Source of the DNA: Methanothrix soehngenii GP6
Lineage (GTDB): Archaea > Halobacteriota > Methanosarcinia > Methanotrichales > Methanotrichaceae
DNA length: 64,000 bases
Direction of reading: 5' to 3'
Assembly (NCBI RefSeq): GCF_000204415.1
Contig: NC_015416.1
Span: forward strand, 2,604,001-2,668,000
Shown: in pieces, positions 50,028-59,522 of the stretch
How the letters are laid out: every line of letters begins with the position of its first letter
How positions within the stretch are numbered: position 1 is the stretch's first letter
Position numbers and translations under genes: made by a program
Notes under the pieces: generated by a model
Databases searched by the model: none
What the model saw: only the letters and a program-made list of their open reading frames with translations
What the model was told of the DNA's origin: nothing

Positions 50028-50701
50028 GCTACTTTGAGTGCCTGAGAGCCTATCCTGAAGGATCGTCCTCCGCCAGCCGCATGGCATTGAAGGCAAAAAG
50101 CCTGGGCTACGGGGGAATCATAATATGCAACACAGCCCCCGGCAATCTCTTCCGGCCAGAAGCAGCAGAGAGGATAAGAGGGATTGAGGTTGCCATCGGG
50201 GCGGAGGTGATGGCAAAGGATGTCAAATCCCTTCGCAGCAGGATTACATCTCTTCGGCCGAGATACCATCTCCTCCTGATTCGGGCTGCAACGGAGGAGC
50301 TGGTGCGCACAGCCAGCGAGGACCCCAACGTCGACGTATTAATCCCCTCATATAGCAGCCGCCGGCCGCTGGGCATAGCTGCCGCCCGCGCCGCCAAGCT
50401 AAACCAGGTGGCAATAGGATTTGACCTCGGTCCTTTCTTTCGTCTATCGGGTCGGCATCGCTCCAGATGGCTTGAGTCACTGGGACGGAACCTGCAGCTA
50501 GCACGCAAGTTCGATCTGCGCCTTCTGCTCACAGTCGGGGCCAGGTCCCACCTGGACCTTCGTTCTCCCCGTGACATCATCGCCCTGGCGGAGGTGATGG
50601 GCTTCGAGCACCAGGAGGCCTGCCGGGCCCTGTCCCTGGCCGGTGATATCATGGCTCTGAATCGCAGATGCTGGCCTTCCCCGGGGGTAGAGCTACTTTG
50701 A
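50024..50701 (+). CDS. rnp3: RNase P protein component 3 (Rnp3, p30)
   Basis: This 225-residue TIM-barrel-like protein subunit of archaeal RNase P is the homologue of eukaryotic Rpp30. It pairs with Rnp2 (next gene) and helps the catalytic RNA cut tRNA 5' leaders. Typical segments are GYGGIIICNTAPG, VDVLIPSYSSRRPLGIAAARAAK and LRSPRDIIALAEVMGF. It starts as ATGA overlapping the previous stop, and ends as TTGA overlapping the next start. Confidence 0.93.
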   Translation: MSYFECLRAYPEGSSSASRMALKAKSLGYGGIIICNTAPGNLFRPEAAERIRGIEVAIGAEVMAKDVKSLRSRITSLRPRYHLLLIRAATEELVRTASEDPNVDVLIPSYSSRRPLGIAAARAAKLNQVAIGFDLGPFFRLSGRHRSRWLESLGRNLQLARKFDLRLLLTVGARSHLDLRSPRDIIALAEVMGFEHQEACRALSLAGDIMALNRRCWPSPGVELL

Positions 50702-51237
50702 GAAGCAGACTGCCCGTCCTCCGGATGAGGAGGAGATATATGATATTCCAGCTGGAGGCAGAAGGAGAGATAGAGGGCAAGGATTTGATCAAAGAGATCA
50801 TAGCCAGCCAGCATACCCTCTTCGGCGATATCGGCAGCGCAAAAAACAGGCTCCATCTGATCTCCTTCGATGGCCGCCAGGGCATATTGCGCTTTCATCA
50901 TAAGCACATGGACCAGGCCAGGGCCACTTTAGCCTCAATTCATTCCATCCAGGGAACTAGAGCGGCTCTGCAGGCAAAAGGGGTCTCGGGGACGATTAAA
51001 TCGGCCACAGAAAAGTATTTACCACGTCTATGTAAAATAAACGGTGATTGCGACAGAAGAAGAATCGAGCTGAAAGAAGTTTCCGGGTGCATTATTCGCA
51101 CCCAAGGCCTAGAGGTCGATCTCTGTCCAGATGACAGCGAATGGACCCGAGGTTCAGATACCAGATATCTGGGACTGACCTCTTTCGATTTATGTGGAGG
51201 ACACGAGGATGCAGATGGCACCGCAGATGGGTTATGA
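50698..51237 (+). CDS. rnp2: RNase P protein component 2 (Rnp2, Pop5)
   Basis: This protein of about 179 residues is the Pop5 homologue and the direct partner of Rnp3. The start is the TTG at 50698, which overlaps the rnp3 stop (TTGA) and gives the expected N-terminus ([19 protein letters not shown]). The last 60 residues, beyond the usual Pop5 end, are an acidic extension ([16 protein letters not shown]). Its stop lies inside the psmA gene (overlap of 29 bp). Confidence 0.9.
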   Translation: MRSRLPVLRMRRRYMIFQLEAEGEIEGKDLIKEIIASQHTLFGDIGSAKNRLHLISFDGRQGILRFHHKHMDQARATLASIHSIQGTRAALQAKGVSGTIKSATEKYLPRLCKINGDCDRRRIELKEVSGCIIRTQGLEVDLCPDDSEWTRGSDTRYLGLTSFDLCGGHEDADGTADGL

Positions 51238-51982
51238 TAGGGCTATTACTGTATTCAGCCCTGATGGCAGACTATTTCAAGTTGAATATGCCCGCGAGGC
51301 AGTCCGTAGAGGAACTACGGCAGTAGGCATTAAGGTAAAGGACGGCGTAGCTGTGCTGGTGGATAAAAGAATCACTAGCAGGCTAATGGAACCCAAATCG
51401 ATTGAGAAGATATTCCAAATTGACAGCCACATCGGCGCAGCCACATCTGGCCTGGTAGCCGATGCCAGGGTGCTGATTGACCGGGCCAGGGTTGAAAGCC
51501 AGATCAACCGCCTGGTTTATGACGAGCCGATAGGGGTTGAGGCCCTGGCCAAGAAGATCTGCGACTTCAAGCAGCAGTACACCCAGTACGGCGGTGTGCG
51601 TCCCTTCGGAACCGCCCTTCTCATCATCGGCGCAGAAGAGGACAGGGCCCGGCTCTTTGAGACCGACCCCTCTGGAGCTCTGCTGGAGTACAAAGCCACA
51701 GGCATCGGAGCAGGCAGATCCTCAGTGATGGAGGTCTTCGAGGAGAAGTACAGAGAAGACCTGACCATGGACGAGGCGGTCCTCCTGGGCTTGGAGGCTC
51801 TTCACAGAGCAGCTGAAGGCAAGGTGGAGGCATCAACCACTGAGATCGGCATCATCAAGCTCTCTGATAAGCTATTTTATAAGTTGACAGAGAAAGAGGT
51901 CAGCGACTACGTAGAACGCATGAAGGCAATAGTCGCCTCCAATAAGGTCGAACCAGGCAAGGGAGAGGAAGGAGAGGCATAA
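51209..51982 (+). CDS. psmA: Proteasome alpha subunit
   Basis: This protein of about 257 residues is the outer-ring subunit of the 20S proteasome. The N-terminal gate helix [15 protein letters not shown] and the [13 protein letters not shown]-like segment identify it; the HbYX-binding pocket lysine lies in [12 protein letters not shown]. The ATG at 51209 is used because GGAGG lies 8 bases upstream; a GTG at 51194 would add five residues. Confidence 0.97.
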   Translation: MQMAPQMGYDRAITVFSPDGRLFQVEYAREAVRRGTTAVGIKVKDGVAVLVDKRITSRLMEPKSIEKIFQIDSHIGAATSGLVADARVLIDRARVESQINRLVYDEPIGVEALAKKICDFKQQYTQYGGVRPFGTALLIIGAEEDRARLFETDPSGALLEYKATGIGAGRSSVMEVFEEKYREDLTMDEAVLLGLEALHRAAEGKVEASTTEIGIIKLSDKLFYKLTEKEVSDYVERMKAIVASNKVEPGKGEEGEA

Positions 51983-51984
51983 GG

Positions 51985-52683
51985 ATGGTCAGACTGGATG
52001 ACGCAGTACCTGCCAGGCTGAAGACCCACGGAACCACCTTTGAGGTTTTGGTAGACCCGGACGGAGCGCTTGCCCTGAAGAGAGGCGATAGCGTCAACCT
52101 GGAAGACATCCTGGCGGTGGAGGATGTCTTCGAGAATGCCTCTCGGGGAGACAGAAGCCCGGAAGAAGATCTGCAAAAGGCCTTCGGAACCACTGATCCC
52201 CTCTCCATCGCTCCCGTCATCATCAAGAAAGGAGAGATAAGCCTTACCGCTGATCAGAGGAAGAGGTTCTTGGAGAACAAAAGGCGGCAGGTCATTGAGG
52301 TCATTGCCAGAAATGCCATCAATCCCCAGACAAAAACCCCTCATCCACCAGGCCGGATCGATCAGGCCATGACCGAGGCCCGCGTCAACATCGATCCCAC
52401 CAAATCCACCGACGAGCTGGTCAAGATAGTGATGAAGGCCATTCGTCCTCTCATTCCCATAAGATTCGAGGAGGTGGAGGTGGCGGTCAAGGTTCCGCCT
52501 GAATTTGCTCCCAAGGCCTACGGAGAGATCTCCGCCTTTGGCAGACTAACTCGGGAAGCCTGGCAGAACAACGGCGCCTGGATCGGCGTGGTTCAGATAC
52601 CTGCGGGCATGCAGACGGAGTTTTACGACCTGGTCAACCGGCTAACTAAAGGCGAGGCCGAGACGAAGCTTCTTAAGCATTAA
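51985..52683 (+). CDS. SBDS ribosome maturation protein
   Basis: This 232-residue protein is the archaeal homologue of Shwachman-Bodian-Diamond protein/Sdo1. The N-terminal FYSH-type domain includes VLVDPDGALALKRGDSVNLEDILAVEDVF, then three helices and a ferredoxin-like C-terminal domain. It helps free the 60S-type subunit from its assembly factor. It starts 2 bases after the psmA stop. Confidence 0.95.
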   Translation: MVRLDDAVPARLKTHGTTFEVLVDPDGALALKRGDSVNLEDILAVEDVFENASRGDRSPEEDLQKAFGTTDPLSIAPVIIKKGEISLTADQRKRFLENKRRQVIEVIARNAINPQTKTPHPPGRIDQAMTEARVNIDPTKSTDELVKIVMKAIRPLIPIRFEEVEVAVKVPPEFAPKAYGEISAFGRLTREAWQNNGAWIGVVQIPAGMQTEFYDLVNRLTKGEAETKLLKH

Positions 52684-52701
52684 GAATGGAGTAGGAAGCG
52701 C

Positions 52702-53367
52702 ATGGATCGCAAGGTGGTAGTACCAGGTGATCTTCTCTCTGAGGATGCCAAGAGATCGGGCGAGGGGACTTACATTAAAGATGGAAGCGTCTACTCCTTG
52801 CTTTACGGACTTGCGAACTACAGGGATAAGATAAATGTCATACCTCTGGCGGGAAAGTATATGCCTGCGCCAGGGGATAATGTCATAGGAGTGGTGAAGG
52901 ACATAACCTTCTCCAACTGGATCGTGGACATCAATTCGCCATATGACGGGCTTTTGCACATCTCGGAGTTTCCCAAGAGGATCGAATCGGATGAGATGTC
53001 TAAATATCTGCGCATCGGCAGCTCGATTATGACCCGGGTAAAGGATGTGGACCCCACGATGAAGGTGGAGCTAACCTTAAACGACCGAAAGCTGGGCCCG
53101 ATCAGGACAGGACAGGTCATAGAGATCAGCCATACCCGGGTACCCAGGCTGATAGGCAAGGGCGGCTCCATGATCAGCATGCTGAAAAAAGAGGTAAACT
53201 GCAGCATATTCGTTGGCCAGAACGGCAGAATCTGGATCAACGGCTGTGCAGACGATACGGATCTGGCACTCAAGACGATTGCCCTGATAGAGAGAGAAGC
53301 CCATACCAATGGCCTGACGGACAGGATTGTGAGCTTCCTTAAGGCAGAGAAAGAGGCCAGAAGTTGA
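52702..53367 (+). CDS. rrp4: Exosome subunit Rrp4
   Basis: This 221-residue cap subunit has an N-terminal barrel ([21 protein letters not shown]), an S1 domain ([23 protein letters not shown]) and a KH domain with [13 protein letters not shown]. It binds and threads substrate RNA into the Rrp41/42 ring. Its stop overlaps the TTG start of rrp41. Confidence 0.96.
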   Translation: MDRKVVVPGDLLSEDAKRSGEGTYIKDGSVYSLLYGLANYRDKINVIPLAGKYMPAPGDNVIGVVKDITFSNWIVDINSPYDGLLHISEFPKRIESDEMSKYLRIGSSIMTRVKDVDPTMKVELTLNDRKLGPIRTGQVIEISHTRVPRLIGKGGSMISMLKKEVNCSIFVGQNGRIWINGCADDTDLALKTIALIEREAHTNGLTDRIVSFLKAEKEARS

Positions 53368-54125
53368 TCGCTATGGATGAGAATGATATATCATTTTTCA
53401 AAGACGGACTCCGCCTGGACGGCCGGCGAGCCGACGAGCTCAGGCCGGTGAAGATAGAGGTGGGGATCCTGGCCAGAGCTGATGGCTCGTGTTACATCGA
53501 GATGGGAGGAAATAAGGTAATAGCTGCAGTATATGGGCCCAGAGAGGTCCACCCCAGACATCTGCAGGAGGTAACGAGAGCCATCGTGCGCTACAGATAC
53601 AACATGGCATCCTTCTCCGTGGAGGAGAGAAAGCGTCCCGGGCCGGATCGACGGTCTTACGAGCTCTCCAAGGTGAGCCGGGAGGCGCTGGAGCCGGTGA
53701 TCCTGACCTCATTTTTCCCCCGTTCGGTGATCGACGTCTTCGTGGAGGTTCTTCAGGCGGATGCAGGAACGAGGACCGCGGGCATAAATGCTGCGGCTGT
53801 AGCTCTTGCGGATGCGGGAATTCCTATGAAGAGCATGATATCCTCCTGTGCGGCAGGAAAGGTAGGAGATACCATTGTCCTGGACCCAATGAAAGAGGAG
53901 GACAACTTCGGACAGGCCGATCTGCCCATCGCCATGACCCCCAATGGCGATATCACCCTGATGCAGATGGATGGCAACCTGACGCCGGACGAGTTCGGAC
54001 AAGCAGTAACGATGGCCATGAAAGGGGCAAAGGACATCTATGAGCTGCAACGGAGGGCTTTAGTGGCAAAGTATAGCCAGATCTCAACAGACTCAGCTCG
54101 AGAGGAGGTGCATCTCTGTGAGTAG
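53364..54125 (+). CDS. rrp41: Exosome catalytic subunit Rrp41
   Basis: This 253-residue RNase PH-type phosphorolytic subunit has substrate RNA sites [32 protein letters not shown], and the catalytic region [15 protein letters not shown] with [15 protein letters not shown] (catalytic Asp). The TTG at 53364 overlaps the rrp4 stop (TTGA), with GAGG 7 bases upstream; the ATG at 53373 is the alternative. It forms the hexameric ring with Rrp42. Confidence 0.96.
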   Translation: MIAMDENDISFFKDGLRLDGRRADELRPVKIEVGILARADGSCYIEMGGNKVIAAVYGPREVHPRHLQEVTRAIVRYRYNMASFSVEERKRPGPDRRSYELSKVSREALEPVILTSFFPRSVIDVFVEVLQADAGTRTAGINAAAVALADAGIPMKSMISSCAAGKVGDTIVLDPMKEEDNFGQADLPIAMTPNGDITLMQMDGNLTPDEFGQAVTMAMKGAKDIYELQRRALVAKYSQISTDSAREEVHLCE

Positions 54126-54894
54126 CGTCATCTCCGAGATCAAGAAGGATTTCATATACAATCTCCTTATCAAGGGGGAGAGGATCGATGGCAGGAAATT
54201 CGATCAATACCGGGAGATCTCTATTGAGAGGGATGTCATTCGCAAGGCTGAGGGAAGCGCTCTGGTGAAGCTGGGATCCAGCCAGGTCCTGGTAGGAGTG
54301 AAGATGCAGCCCGGAGAGCCCTTCCAGGATTCTCCCAACCGGGGAGTCATAATCACCAATGCAGAGCTTGTGCCCCTGGCCTCGCCCTCTTTCGAGCCTG
54401 GGCCGCCCAATGAGGTGGGAATCGAGCTGGCCCGGTTGGTGGATCGGGGGGTGCGCGAATCGAAGGCGGTGGACCTTGAAGCTCTCTGCATCGAGCCGGG
54501 AAAGAAGGTCTGGATAGTGTTCATCGATGTGCATATTCTGGATGACTGCGGAAACATTCTCGATGCAGCCTCGCTGGGGGCAATATCTGCCCTTTTATGC
54601 ACCAAGGTACCTGCATCCAGGTTTGGCCTGGGCGAGGATTATATCCTGCCCATAAGGGACATTCCCATAGCCACGACCGCGATTGAATTTTCCGATGTGC
54701 TGATGTTCGATCCCGGAGTGGAAGAGGAGGCGATAGCCAACACCAAGCTCACAGTCATCACCACCACAAACGGAGATATCTGCGGAATGCAGAAGAGCGG
54801 CACAGGAATGCTGAATCCAGAGCAGGTCTACCGCATCATTGATATAGCATGTGAGAAGGCGAAAGAAATCCGGGAAAAGTTTCTGGAAGCTTAA
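54118..54894 (+). CDS. rrp42: Exosome subunit Rrp42
   Basis: This 258-residue non-catalytic RNase PH-fold partner of Rrp41 shows [31 protein letters not shown] and the [15 protein letters not shown] region. The start is GTG at 54118 with GAGGAGG 8 bases ahead, overlapping rrp41 by 8 bp. Confidence 0.96.
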   Translation: MSSVISEIKKDFIYNLLIKGERIDGRKFDQYREISIERDVIRKAEGSALVKLGSSQVLVGVKMQPGEPFQDSPNRGVIITNAELVPLASPSFEPGPPNEVGIELARLVDRGVRESKAVDLEALCIEPGKKVWIVFIDVHILDDCGNILDAASLGAISALLCTKVPASRFGLGEDYILPIRDIPIATTAIEFSDVLMFDPGVEEEAIANTKLTVITTTNGDICGMQKSGTGMLNPEQVYRIIDIACEKAKEIREKFLEA

Positions 54895-54909
54895 ACGGAA
54901 GTAAAGATC

Positions 54910-55191
54910 ATGGCAAAGCAGACTACAAAGGGAAAGAAGAGCAGATCGGCAGCCAGGTTTGGCGCGAGATACGGCCGCAAGTCGAGGAAGCTCGTGGCCG
55001 ATCTGGAGGAGAAGAGCAAGGCCTCTTATGATTGCCCCCAGTGTGGAAGGAATAAGGTAAAAAGGACAAGCACAGCCATATGGAGCTGCAGAAAATGTGG
55101 ATATACCTTCGCAGGCGGGTCCTTTTTGCCCGAGACCTCTTTAGGCCGCTCTGTCTTGCGGTCTCTCAAGAAGAGCCTTGAGGCGGATTAA
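54910..55191 (+). CDS. rpl37ae: Ribosomal protein L37Ae
   Basis: This 93-residue basic protein has a zinc ribbon (YDCPQCGRN...WSCRKCGYTFAG) and the RFGARYGRKSRKLVADLE helix, as in archaeal L37Ae (eL43). It lies 15 bp behind rrp42 and 3 bp ahead of rpo12. Confidence 0.96.
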   Translation: MAKQTTKGKKSRSAARFGARYGRKSRKLVADLEEKSKASYDCPQCGRNKVKRTSTAIWSCRKCGYTFAGGSFLPETSLGRSVLRSLKKSLEAD

Positions 55192-55194
55192 AGG

Positions 55195-55332
55195 ATGGCC
55201 TACAAGTGTACCAGATGCAAGAAGATCGTGGAGATTGACTACGAGTACAGCGGCATACGCTGTCCTTACTGCGGCCATAGGATCCTTATGAAGGAGCGGC
55301 CCACCACGGTCAAGAAGATGAAAGCCGTCTGA
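55195..55332 (+). CDS. rpo12: RNA polymerase subunit Rpo12 (RpoP)
   Basis: This small gene encodes 45 residues: [14 protein letters not shown], then [12 protein letters not shown], and a basic tail ending KAV. The C-x2-C and C-x2-C zinc ribbon is that of archaeal Rpo12/eukaryotic Rpb12, which stabilises Rpo3-Rpo10-Rpo11 assembly. AAGG precedes the ATG; the TGATG junction couples it to the Brix gene. Confidence 0.95.
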   Translation: MAYKCTRCKKIVEIDYEYSGIRCPYCGHRILMKERPTTVKKMKAV

Positions 55333-55742
55333 TGCTGGTCACCACCGCGCGAGACCCTTCTTCCAAAGCGAGAAGGTTTGGGCGGGCGCTAGCGGCCTTC
55401 CTCTCCGTCCCCTATCTCAACCGGGGAAAGCATAGCTCTGGAGGAGAGGATACCTGGCTGGTGGTGGTGGAGGATCATGGCAACCCCCGGGGCCTGGTCA
55501 AGCGTTCTATAGCAGGAGAAGAATTGCTTGCCTTTCGGCTGCTGGGCGAGCCGCTGGCGGGACGGCTGAAGAAGGATGTGCCTGTGGTTACGGGACGGTC
55601 GACTGAATCAAAAGCGATTGCTCAGTTCTTTGAGCTGAGGTGGTCGCATCTTCCCGATCCAGAGGCGAGAACGATTTCCGTGGCATCTGGCAGGATAGAT
55701 TTCATGGATGAAGGCGCGACCAGGTTCAGTCTGAGGCTATGA
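55332..55742 (+). CDS. Brix-domain rRNA biogenesis protein
   Basis: This 136-residue protein is the short archaeal Brix/Imp4-like factor (LVTTARDPSSKARRFGRALA, YLNRGKHSS, HGNPRGLV). It is thought to act in large-subunit rRNA maturation. The ATG shares bases with the rpo12 stop (TGATG), and its own end overlaps pcc1 (ATGA). Confidence 0.92.
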   Translation: MLVTTARDPSSKARRFGRALAAFLSVPYLNRGKHSSGGEDTWLVVVEDHGNPRGLVKRSIAGEELLAFRLLGEPLAGRLKKDVPVVTGRSTESKAIAQFFELRWSHLPDPEARTISVASGRIDFMDEGATRFSLRL

Positions 55743-55966
55743 AGGGCTGGACAGAGCTGGTCATAGAGACGCCTCATTCCCAGGAGATCTATGAGGCGCT
55801 GGCACCGGAGTTGAACGATGAGATCCACCGGTCGAATATCGAGTTGGTCGAAGGACCTGGCTTTGTTCGATTGAAGATCCTGGGCGAGGATGTGGTCTCC
55901 CTTCGGGCAGCCTTAAATACCTGGATAAGGTTGGTCAAGATCGCAATTGAGATGGTGAGTTTATGA
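55739..55966 (+). CDS. pcc1: KEOPS complex subunit Pcc1
   Basis: This 75-residue protein has the two-strand, two-helix Pcc1 fold (AELVIETPHSQEIYEALAPEL-type N-terminus, FVRLKILGEDVVSLRAALNTWIRL). In the KEOPS complex it dimerises and holds Kae1, which makes the tRNA N6-threonylcarbamoyladenosine modification. ATGA overlaps join it to the genes on both sides. Confidence 0.93.
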   Translation: MKGWTELVIETPHSQEIYEALAPELNDEIHRSNIELVEGPGFVRLKILGEDVVSLRAALNTWIRLVKIAIEMVSL

Positions 55967-56325
55967 GTGGCGAATTGCCTCCGCAGATACAAAACCAGTT
56001 GGCTCAGCTTCAGCAGCTTCAGCAGCAGGCTCAGGCTGTTATGACTCAGAAGACCCAGATAGAGGGTCTGATCAGAGAGACCGAAGCAGCGCTAAAAGAG
56101 CTGGAGAAGAGCGCAGACGACGCTGTTATATACAAGAGCGTCGGCGAACTTCTATTCAGAGCGGACAAATTGAAGCTGACTGAGGAATTGAAAGAGAGAA
56201 AGGACATGATGGATATCAGGCTTAAGACGATGGCAAAGCAAGAAGAGCGCATTCAAGGGCGCTTTACACAGCTTCAGGAACAGCTTAAGCAGTCATTAGG
56301 TCAGATGCCGCCCAAGGGCGGCTAA
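55963..56325 (+). CDS. pfdB: Prefoldin subunit beta
   Basis: This 120-residue protein is two long coiled-coil helices (LPPQIQNQLAQLQQLQQQA and the later KTMAKQEERIQGRFTQLQEQ) joined by a hairpin (AVIYKSVGELLFRADKLK), the prefoldin beta fold. With alpha it captures unfolded proteins for the thermosome. It is the last protein gene of the superoperon, ending 10 bases before tRNA-Arg. Confidence 0.95.
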   Translation: MSGELPPQIQNQLAQLQQLQQQAQAVMTQKTQIEGLIRETEAALKELEKSADDAVIYKSVGELLFRADKLKLTEELKERKDMMDIRLKTMAKQEERIQGRFTQLQEQLKQSLGQMPPKGG

Positions 56326-56335
56326 ACAAACTCGC

Positions 56336-56410
56336 GGACCCGTGGCTTAGCCAGGATATAGCACCGGGCTTCTAACCCGGGGGTCGCGGGTTCGAATCCC
56401 GCCGGGTCCG
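56336..56410 (+). tRNA. tRNA-Arg (UCU)
   Basis: A complete 75-nt cloverleaf: acceptor stem GGACCCG/CGGGTCC, discriminator G, D arm GGCTTAGCC, anticodon stem CCGGG/CCCGG around loop CTTCTAA (anticodon TCT), and T arm GCGGGTTCGAATCCCGC. The 3' CCA is not encoded. It follows pfdB by 10 bases. Confidence 0.95.
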
Positions 56411-56431
56411 TTTTATATTTTTTGAGGATAT

Positions 56432-56617
56432 ATGTGCGAACTGACGGTTTATACCCTGAAAGGTGGAGTCCGGGAAAAGGTCATGGAGAGCGTGGTCAGA
56501 CTGATGGTCCATGACGGCAAGGTGATCCTGGAAGGCATATTCGGCGATTCCATGGAAGTTGAGGGAAGGATCTCCGAAGTGAATATAATGTCCCAATCGG
56601 CCACCATAATCGGATGA
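56432..56617 (+). CDS. cooT: CooT-type nickel-binding protein
   Basis: This 61-residue protein begins MCELTVYTLKG and ends with the MEVEGRISEVNIM-type strand; residue Cys2 is the nickel ligand in characterised CooT, which helps load nickel into CO dehydrogenase. The GDSMEVEGRI segment is typical. It lies just behind the tRNA gene. Confidence 0.87.
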   Translation: MCELTVYTLKGGVREKVMESVVRLMVHDGKVILEGIFGDSMEVEGRISEVNIMSQSATIIG

Positions 56618-56659
56618 AGATCCCAATTCGGCTCATAAAGCTTATGGACTTGAAAATGG

Positions 56660-57241
56660 ATGAGAAAAGCTATGAGACCAATTGAGACCATTTGTGTGCT
56701 GTCCATATCCCTGCTTTTAGCATCGATAATGGGCTGCCTGGCAGAGGATAGCACTGGTTCCCTTGAAGGCAATCCGGATATTCCAAAAACGATGCTGCCG
56801 GATGGATTCGAGCTGTTGGCTGCCCTCCCTGAGATGGACTCCAATGTGAATATGACCGATTATATAACCGAGTTCTATGGAGAAAAAGAGATCAAGCCGA
56901 TCAATATCTCTGTAGGAATATATCAATGGGAGGCCAAGGAAGGCGGCCAGCCCTATGATGCCAAGGTCACATATATCCGATTGCCTGATCAGGAACAGGC
57001 ACTAGCAGCCATCAATAACTTCAGGTCCCAGGAGGATTACGCCGATCAGATCGCCAGAGGCCTTAAGATATTCGGAAATGCCACAATCAACGACCACGAT
57101 GCTCTGGAGATAAGACACATCCAAAATAGCAACAGCTACAAATATATTTATCTCTGGAACAATTTAGATCTGGTGGTACTGGTCGAAGGCAACAATGATA
57201 AAAATCAGAGCCTGCAGCTTGCTTCTGCCACAGGCCTCTGA
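56660..57241 (+). CDS. Predicted lipoprotein, unknown function
   Basis: This 193-residue protein has a signal peptide with lipobox SIMGC at residues 22-26 or so (cysteine as the lipid anchor). The remaining external domain is acidic with FRSQEDYADQIARGLKIF and many potential N-glycosylation sites (NMT, NIS, NAT). It shows no recognised domain. Its 3' end is 10 bp from the convergent DHS-like gene. Confidence 0.8.
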   Translation: MRKAMRPIETICVLSISLLLASIMGCLAEDSTGSLEGNPDIPKTMLPDGFELLAALPEMDSNVNMTDYITEFYGEKEIKPINISVGIYQWEAKEGGQPYDAKVTYIRLPDQEQALAAINNFRSQEDYADQIARGLKIFGNATINDHDALEIRHIQNSNSYKYIYLWNNLDLVVLVEGNNDKNQSLQLASATGL

Positions 57242-57251
57242 AAATCTTTTT

Positions 57252-58277
57252 TTACCTGTAGTTCAGCTCGAGATCTCCCTCGCGCCAGTTGTAAACCGGA
57301 TAGCTCTTTCTCCTATGGCCCGATGCCTGCAATGCCTGCACCACCAGGGGCACAGTGATGGTGGCATCGGAGAAGACCTGCACCTTGCTTGCCTCCTTTT
57401 TCACCTTGCCCCAGGAGACCGCCTCCTCAAATGTGCAGCCTGATAGCCCTCCCCAATGGGGAGAGTCAGCGGTATACTGAATGGCATAGCTATGCCCTCC
57501 GGAGTAGTTGCCTATGAGCTCCGCTATGACCTCGGTCTGCTGGATGAAGTTCTTGGGGACCCCGCCACCGATATATATCACACCAGTCTGGGCGGACCTC
57601 TCCACTATCCTTGTGATCTCATCCACATCCTTGATCTGATCGACCAAAACCCTGCAGCCTTCGCGCAGGGCAATAACCATCCCAATGCCCCAGGAGCTAT
57701 CTCCCAGAGCAGGAACGAATATGGGGACACCAGCTTTATGGGCAGCACCGAGGATGGTGGTATCGGGCAGCCCCTTGCCCACCATCTCCATCAGCTCGCG
57801 GGAGGAGTAGCGGCGGTCCTGGTCTAAGCCCTTAACGAAATCCGATATGTAGTTGTCTGCCTTATGCAACTCGATCTCCGAGACGAATACATCGTATATC
57901 CGGTCGATCTTGCATTCGTTCAGGTAGGCGTCGTCAGCACACGAGCTCCCCCGAAAGTGAATTATCCCCAATCCCTCGCACAGATCATGGAATAGATTGG
58001 CCCCAGTGCTTACCAGACAGTCAACCTTCCTCTCCCTCAATAGATATGCAATGAACTCCCCGAGCCCCGCTGGGACCATAGCTCCCGCCAGTCCCAGGAA
58101 GATGGTTACATCCTCGTCCATCATCCTCTCCCAGACGCGCAGAGATGCGCCAAGCTGGCCACCCTGAAAGCCCATCCTGCCCATATCTCCAACCAGCTCA
58201 GCGACGCCCCGGTCCTTCATGGGGATCGTCGTCCTCTCTTTATTGCATATCAAATCATGACCGTGACTATGTTCCAT
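57252..58277 (-). CDS. Deoxyhypusine synthase family protein
   Basis: This 341-residue protein belongs to the DHS family, with NAD-site segments LGLAGAMVPAGLGEFI, VSTGANLFHD and IYIGGGVPKNFIQQTEV; the last holds the lysine that forms the enzyme-substrate intermediate (normal DHS: GGGVVKHHI). The changed sequence GGGVPKNFIQQT marks the DHS-like branch, which in some organisms makes homospermidine or acts with agmatine rather than spermidine. True hypusine formation on aIF5A is possible but not assured. It points away from speA, with a TnpB element between. Confidence 0.87.
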   Translation of the reverse strand: MEHSHGHDLICNKERTTIPMKDRGVAELVGDMGRMGFQGGQLGASLRVWERMMDEDVTIFLGLAGAMVPAGLGEFIAYLLRERKVDCLVSTGANLFHDLCEGLGIIHFRGSSCADDAYLNECKIDRIYDVFVSEIELHKADNYISDFVKGLDQDRRYSSRELMEMVGKGLPDTTILGAAHKAGVPIFVPALGDSSWGIGMVIALREGCRVLVDQIKDVDEITRIVERSAQTGVIYIGGGVPKNFIQQTEVIAELIGNYSGGHSYAIQYTADSPHWGGLSGCTFEEAVSWGKVKKEASKVQVFSDATITVPLVVQALQASGHRRKSYPVYNWREGDLELNYR

Positions 58278-58343
58278 TCTATCCCTCTTCAGCCTCTGGT
58301 TATAAATCGGACTGGAGACTCTTAAAGATTATCCACTCGTCAA

Positions 58344-59453
58344 CTACCCCTCCCTGAAGGGATGGGCTTGTAGCTCCGCAAAAAGTCGGGCCACGATGGG
58401 CATATTGACTGATACCCTTGCCGCAATATTCCGCGCTGCGATTGTGTCAGCCGGACCAGAGAAGCCGCAGCAGACACACGAAAATTCGTCCCTTGTAGGA
58501 CGGTTGGATCGAGATATAAGATGACAGATAGGGCATTCCTGGGAAGTATAAGCAGGATCAATGCAGATCAAGGGCACACCAGCTATGGCAGCCTTGTAGT
58601 CGATATATTGCCTGAGTTGATAGAAGCTCCAGTTATGCTGTTTGCGCCTCTGAGCCTTTGGAACCGTTATCCTCTCTCTTATGCCATAAAGATCTTCCAA
58701 CACGATAGCAGACGAGGTGTCTATGGCCTTCGCAACCAGCTTCTTAGAGATGCAATGATTAACGTCTCTATGGAACCTAGCTTCTTTACCGGAAAGCTTC
58801 TTCAGATGACGTTTTGCGCTATCTGTTCCACAGCTCTGAAGATCGGCTTTGAGGTTATCGATTTTGGATCTAACCTTTTCAATCTTCTCACCAGAGAACT
58901 CTTCACCCGAAGAATCTACTGCAATATTCTTGATTCCAAGATCAACACCAAGAACATTTTGAGGAACAGACTTCTTTGGCTCGGGAACATCTACCACAAC
59001 ACAAAGATAGAATGTCCCATTCTGGAAGATGAGATCGGCCTGACCTCGGATTCTGTCAAGCCTTGGAGCATGGTAATCACAGATCACGACAGGCAGCTTA
59101 ATTCTGCCATCGAGCGTCAGCAAGGATACCCTATCGAGTCCCTTCCAGGACATGATTCTCTGATCATAGATAACAGCTCCATTGGGATCAAATTTGGGCT
59201 TAATGGACTTATCTCTCTTGTAGGCTTCGCAGGACTTGGATATGGCCCTAACAGCCATCTGAGCAGAGATGCCAAACATTTCCCGAATATCACGATAAAC
59301 AATCTTCTGCAATTCGATTTTGTTGGCTGTATGGAGTTCAAAAGCCTTTTCCCCCACGTAATTGCAGGCGGCGTTGAACTGATGCATAGTCTCAAGGAGC
59401 GCACGGTTATTTTCAGCCGAGGTATCCAGTTTGACTTTGAGGGTTTGCATCAT
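58344..59453 (-). CDS. tnpB: TnpB RNA-guided endonuclease (second copy)
   Basis: This protein of about 370 residues has the RuvC parts VLGVDLGIKNIAV (Asp), AIVLEDLYGIR (Glu), a four-cysteine zinc ribbon (CPICHLISRSNR, CVCCGFSG) and PADTIAARNIA (Asp), all present. It differs strongly in sequence from the copy at 32532 and so belongs to another subgroup. The start is MMQTLKVKL; an upstream frame to 59507 is the element's left end rather than coding. The stop lies at the edge of the right-end hairpin. Confidence 0.92.
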   Translation of the reverse strand: MMQTLKVKLDTSAENNRALLETMHQFNAACNYVGEKAFELHTANKIELQKIVYRDIREMFGISAQMAVRAISKSCEAYKRDKSIKPKFDPNGAVIYDQRIMSWKGLDRVSLLTLDGRIKLPVVICDYHAPRLDRIRGQADLIFQNGTFYLCVVVDVPEPKKSVPQNVLGVDLGIKNIAVDSSGEEFSGEKIEKVRSKIDNLKADLQSCGTDSAKRHLKKLSGKEARFHRDVNHCISKKLVAKAIDTSSAIVLEDLYGIRERITVPKAQRRKQHNWSFYQLRQYIDYKAAIAGVPLICIDPAYTSQECPICHLISRSNRPTRDEFSCVCCGFSGPADTIAARNIAARVSVNMPIVARLFAELQAHPFREG

Positions 59454-59522
59454 TGCATAGATAATAACGATCCATATACATATAGAACTTTCGGCATTCC
59501 TCCCCACCCTGAAGGACGGGGG
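58347..59522 (-). mobile_element. IS200/IS605-type element carrying only tnpB (second)
   Basis: Hairpins CCCTCCCTGAAGGGATGGG (58348-58366, right end) and CCCCACCCTGAAGGACGGGG (59502-59521, left end) bracket the tnpB gene, as in IS605-group elements. No tnpA. It separates the DHS-like gene from speA. The outer limits are uncertain by some tens of bases. Confidence 0.72.
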
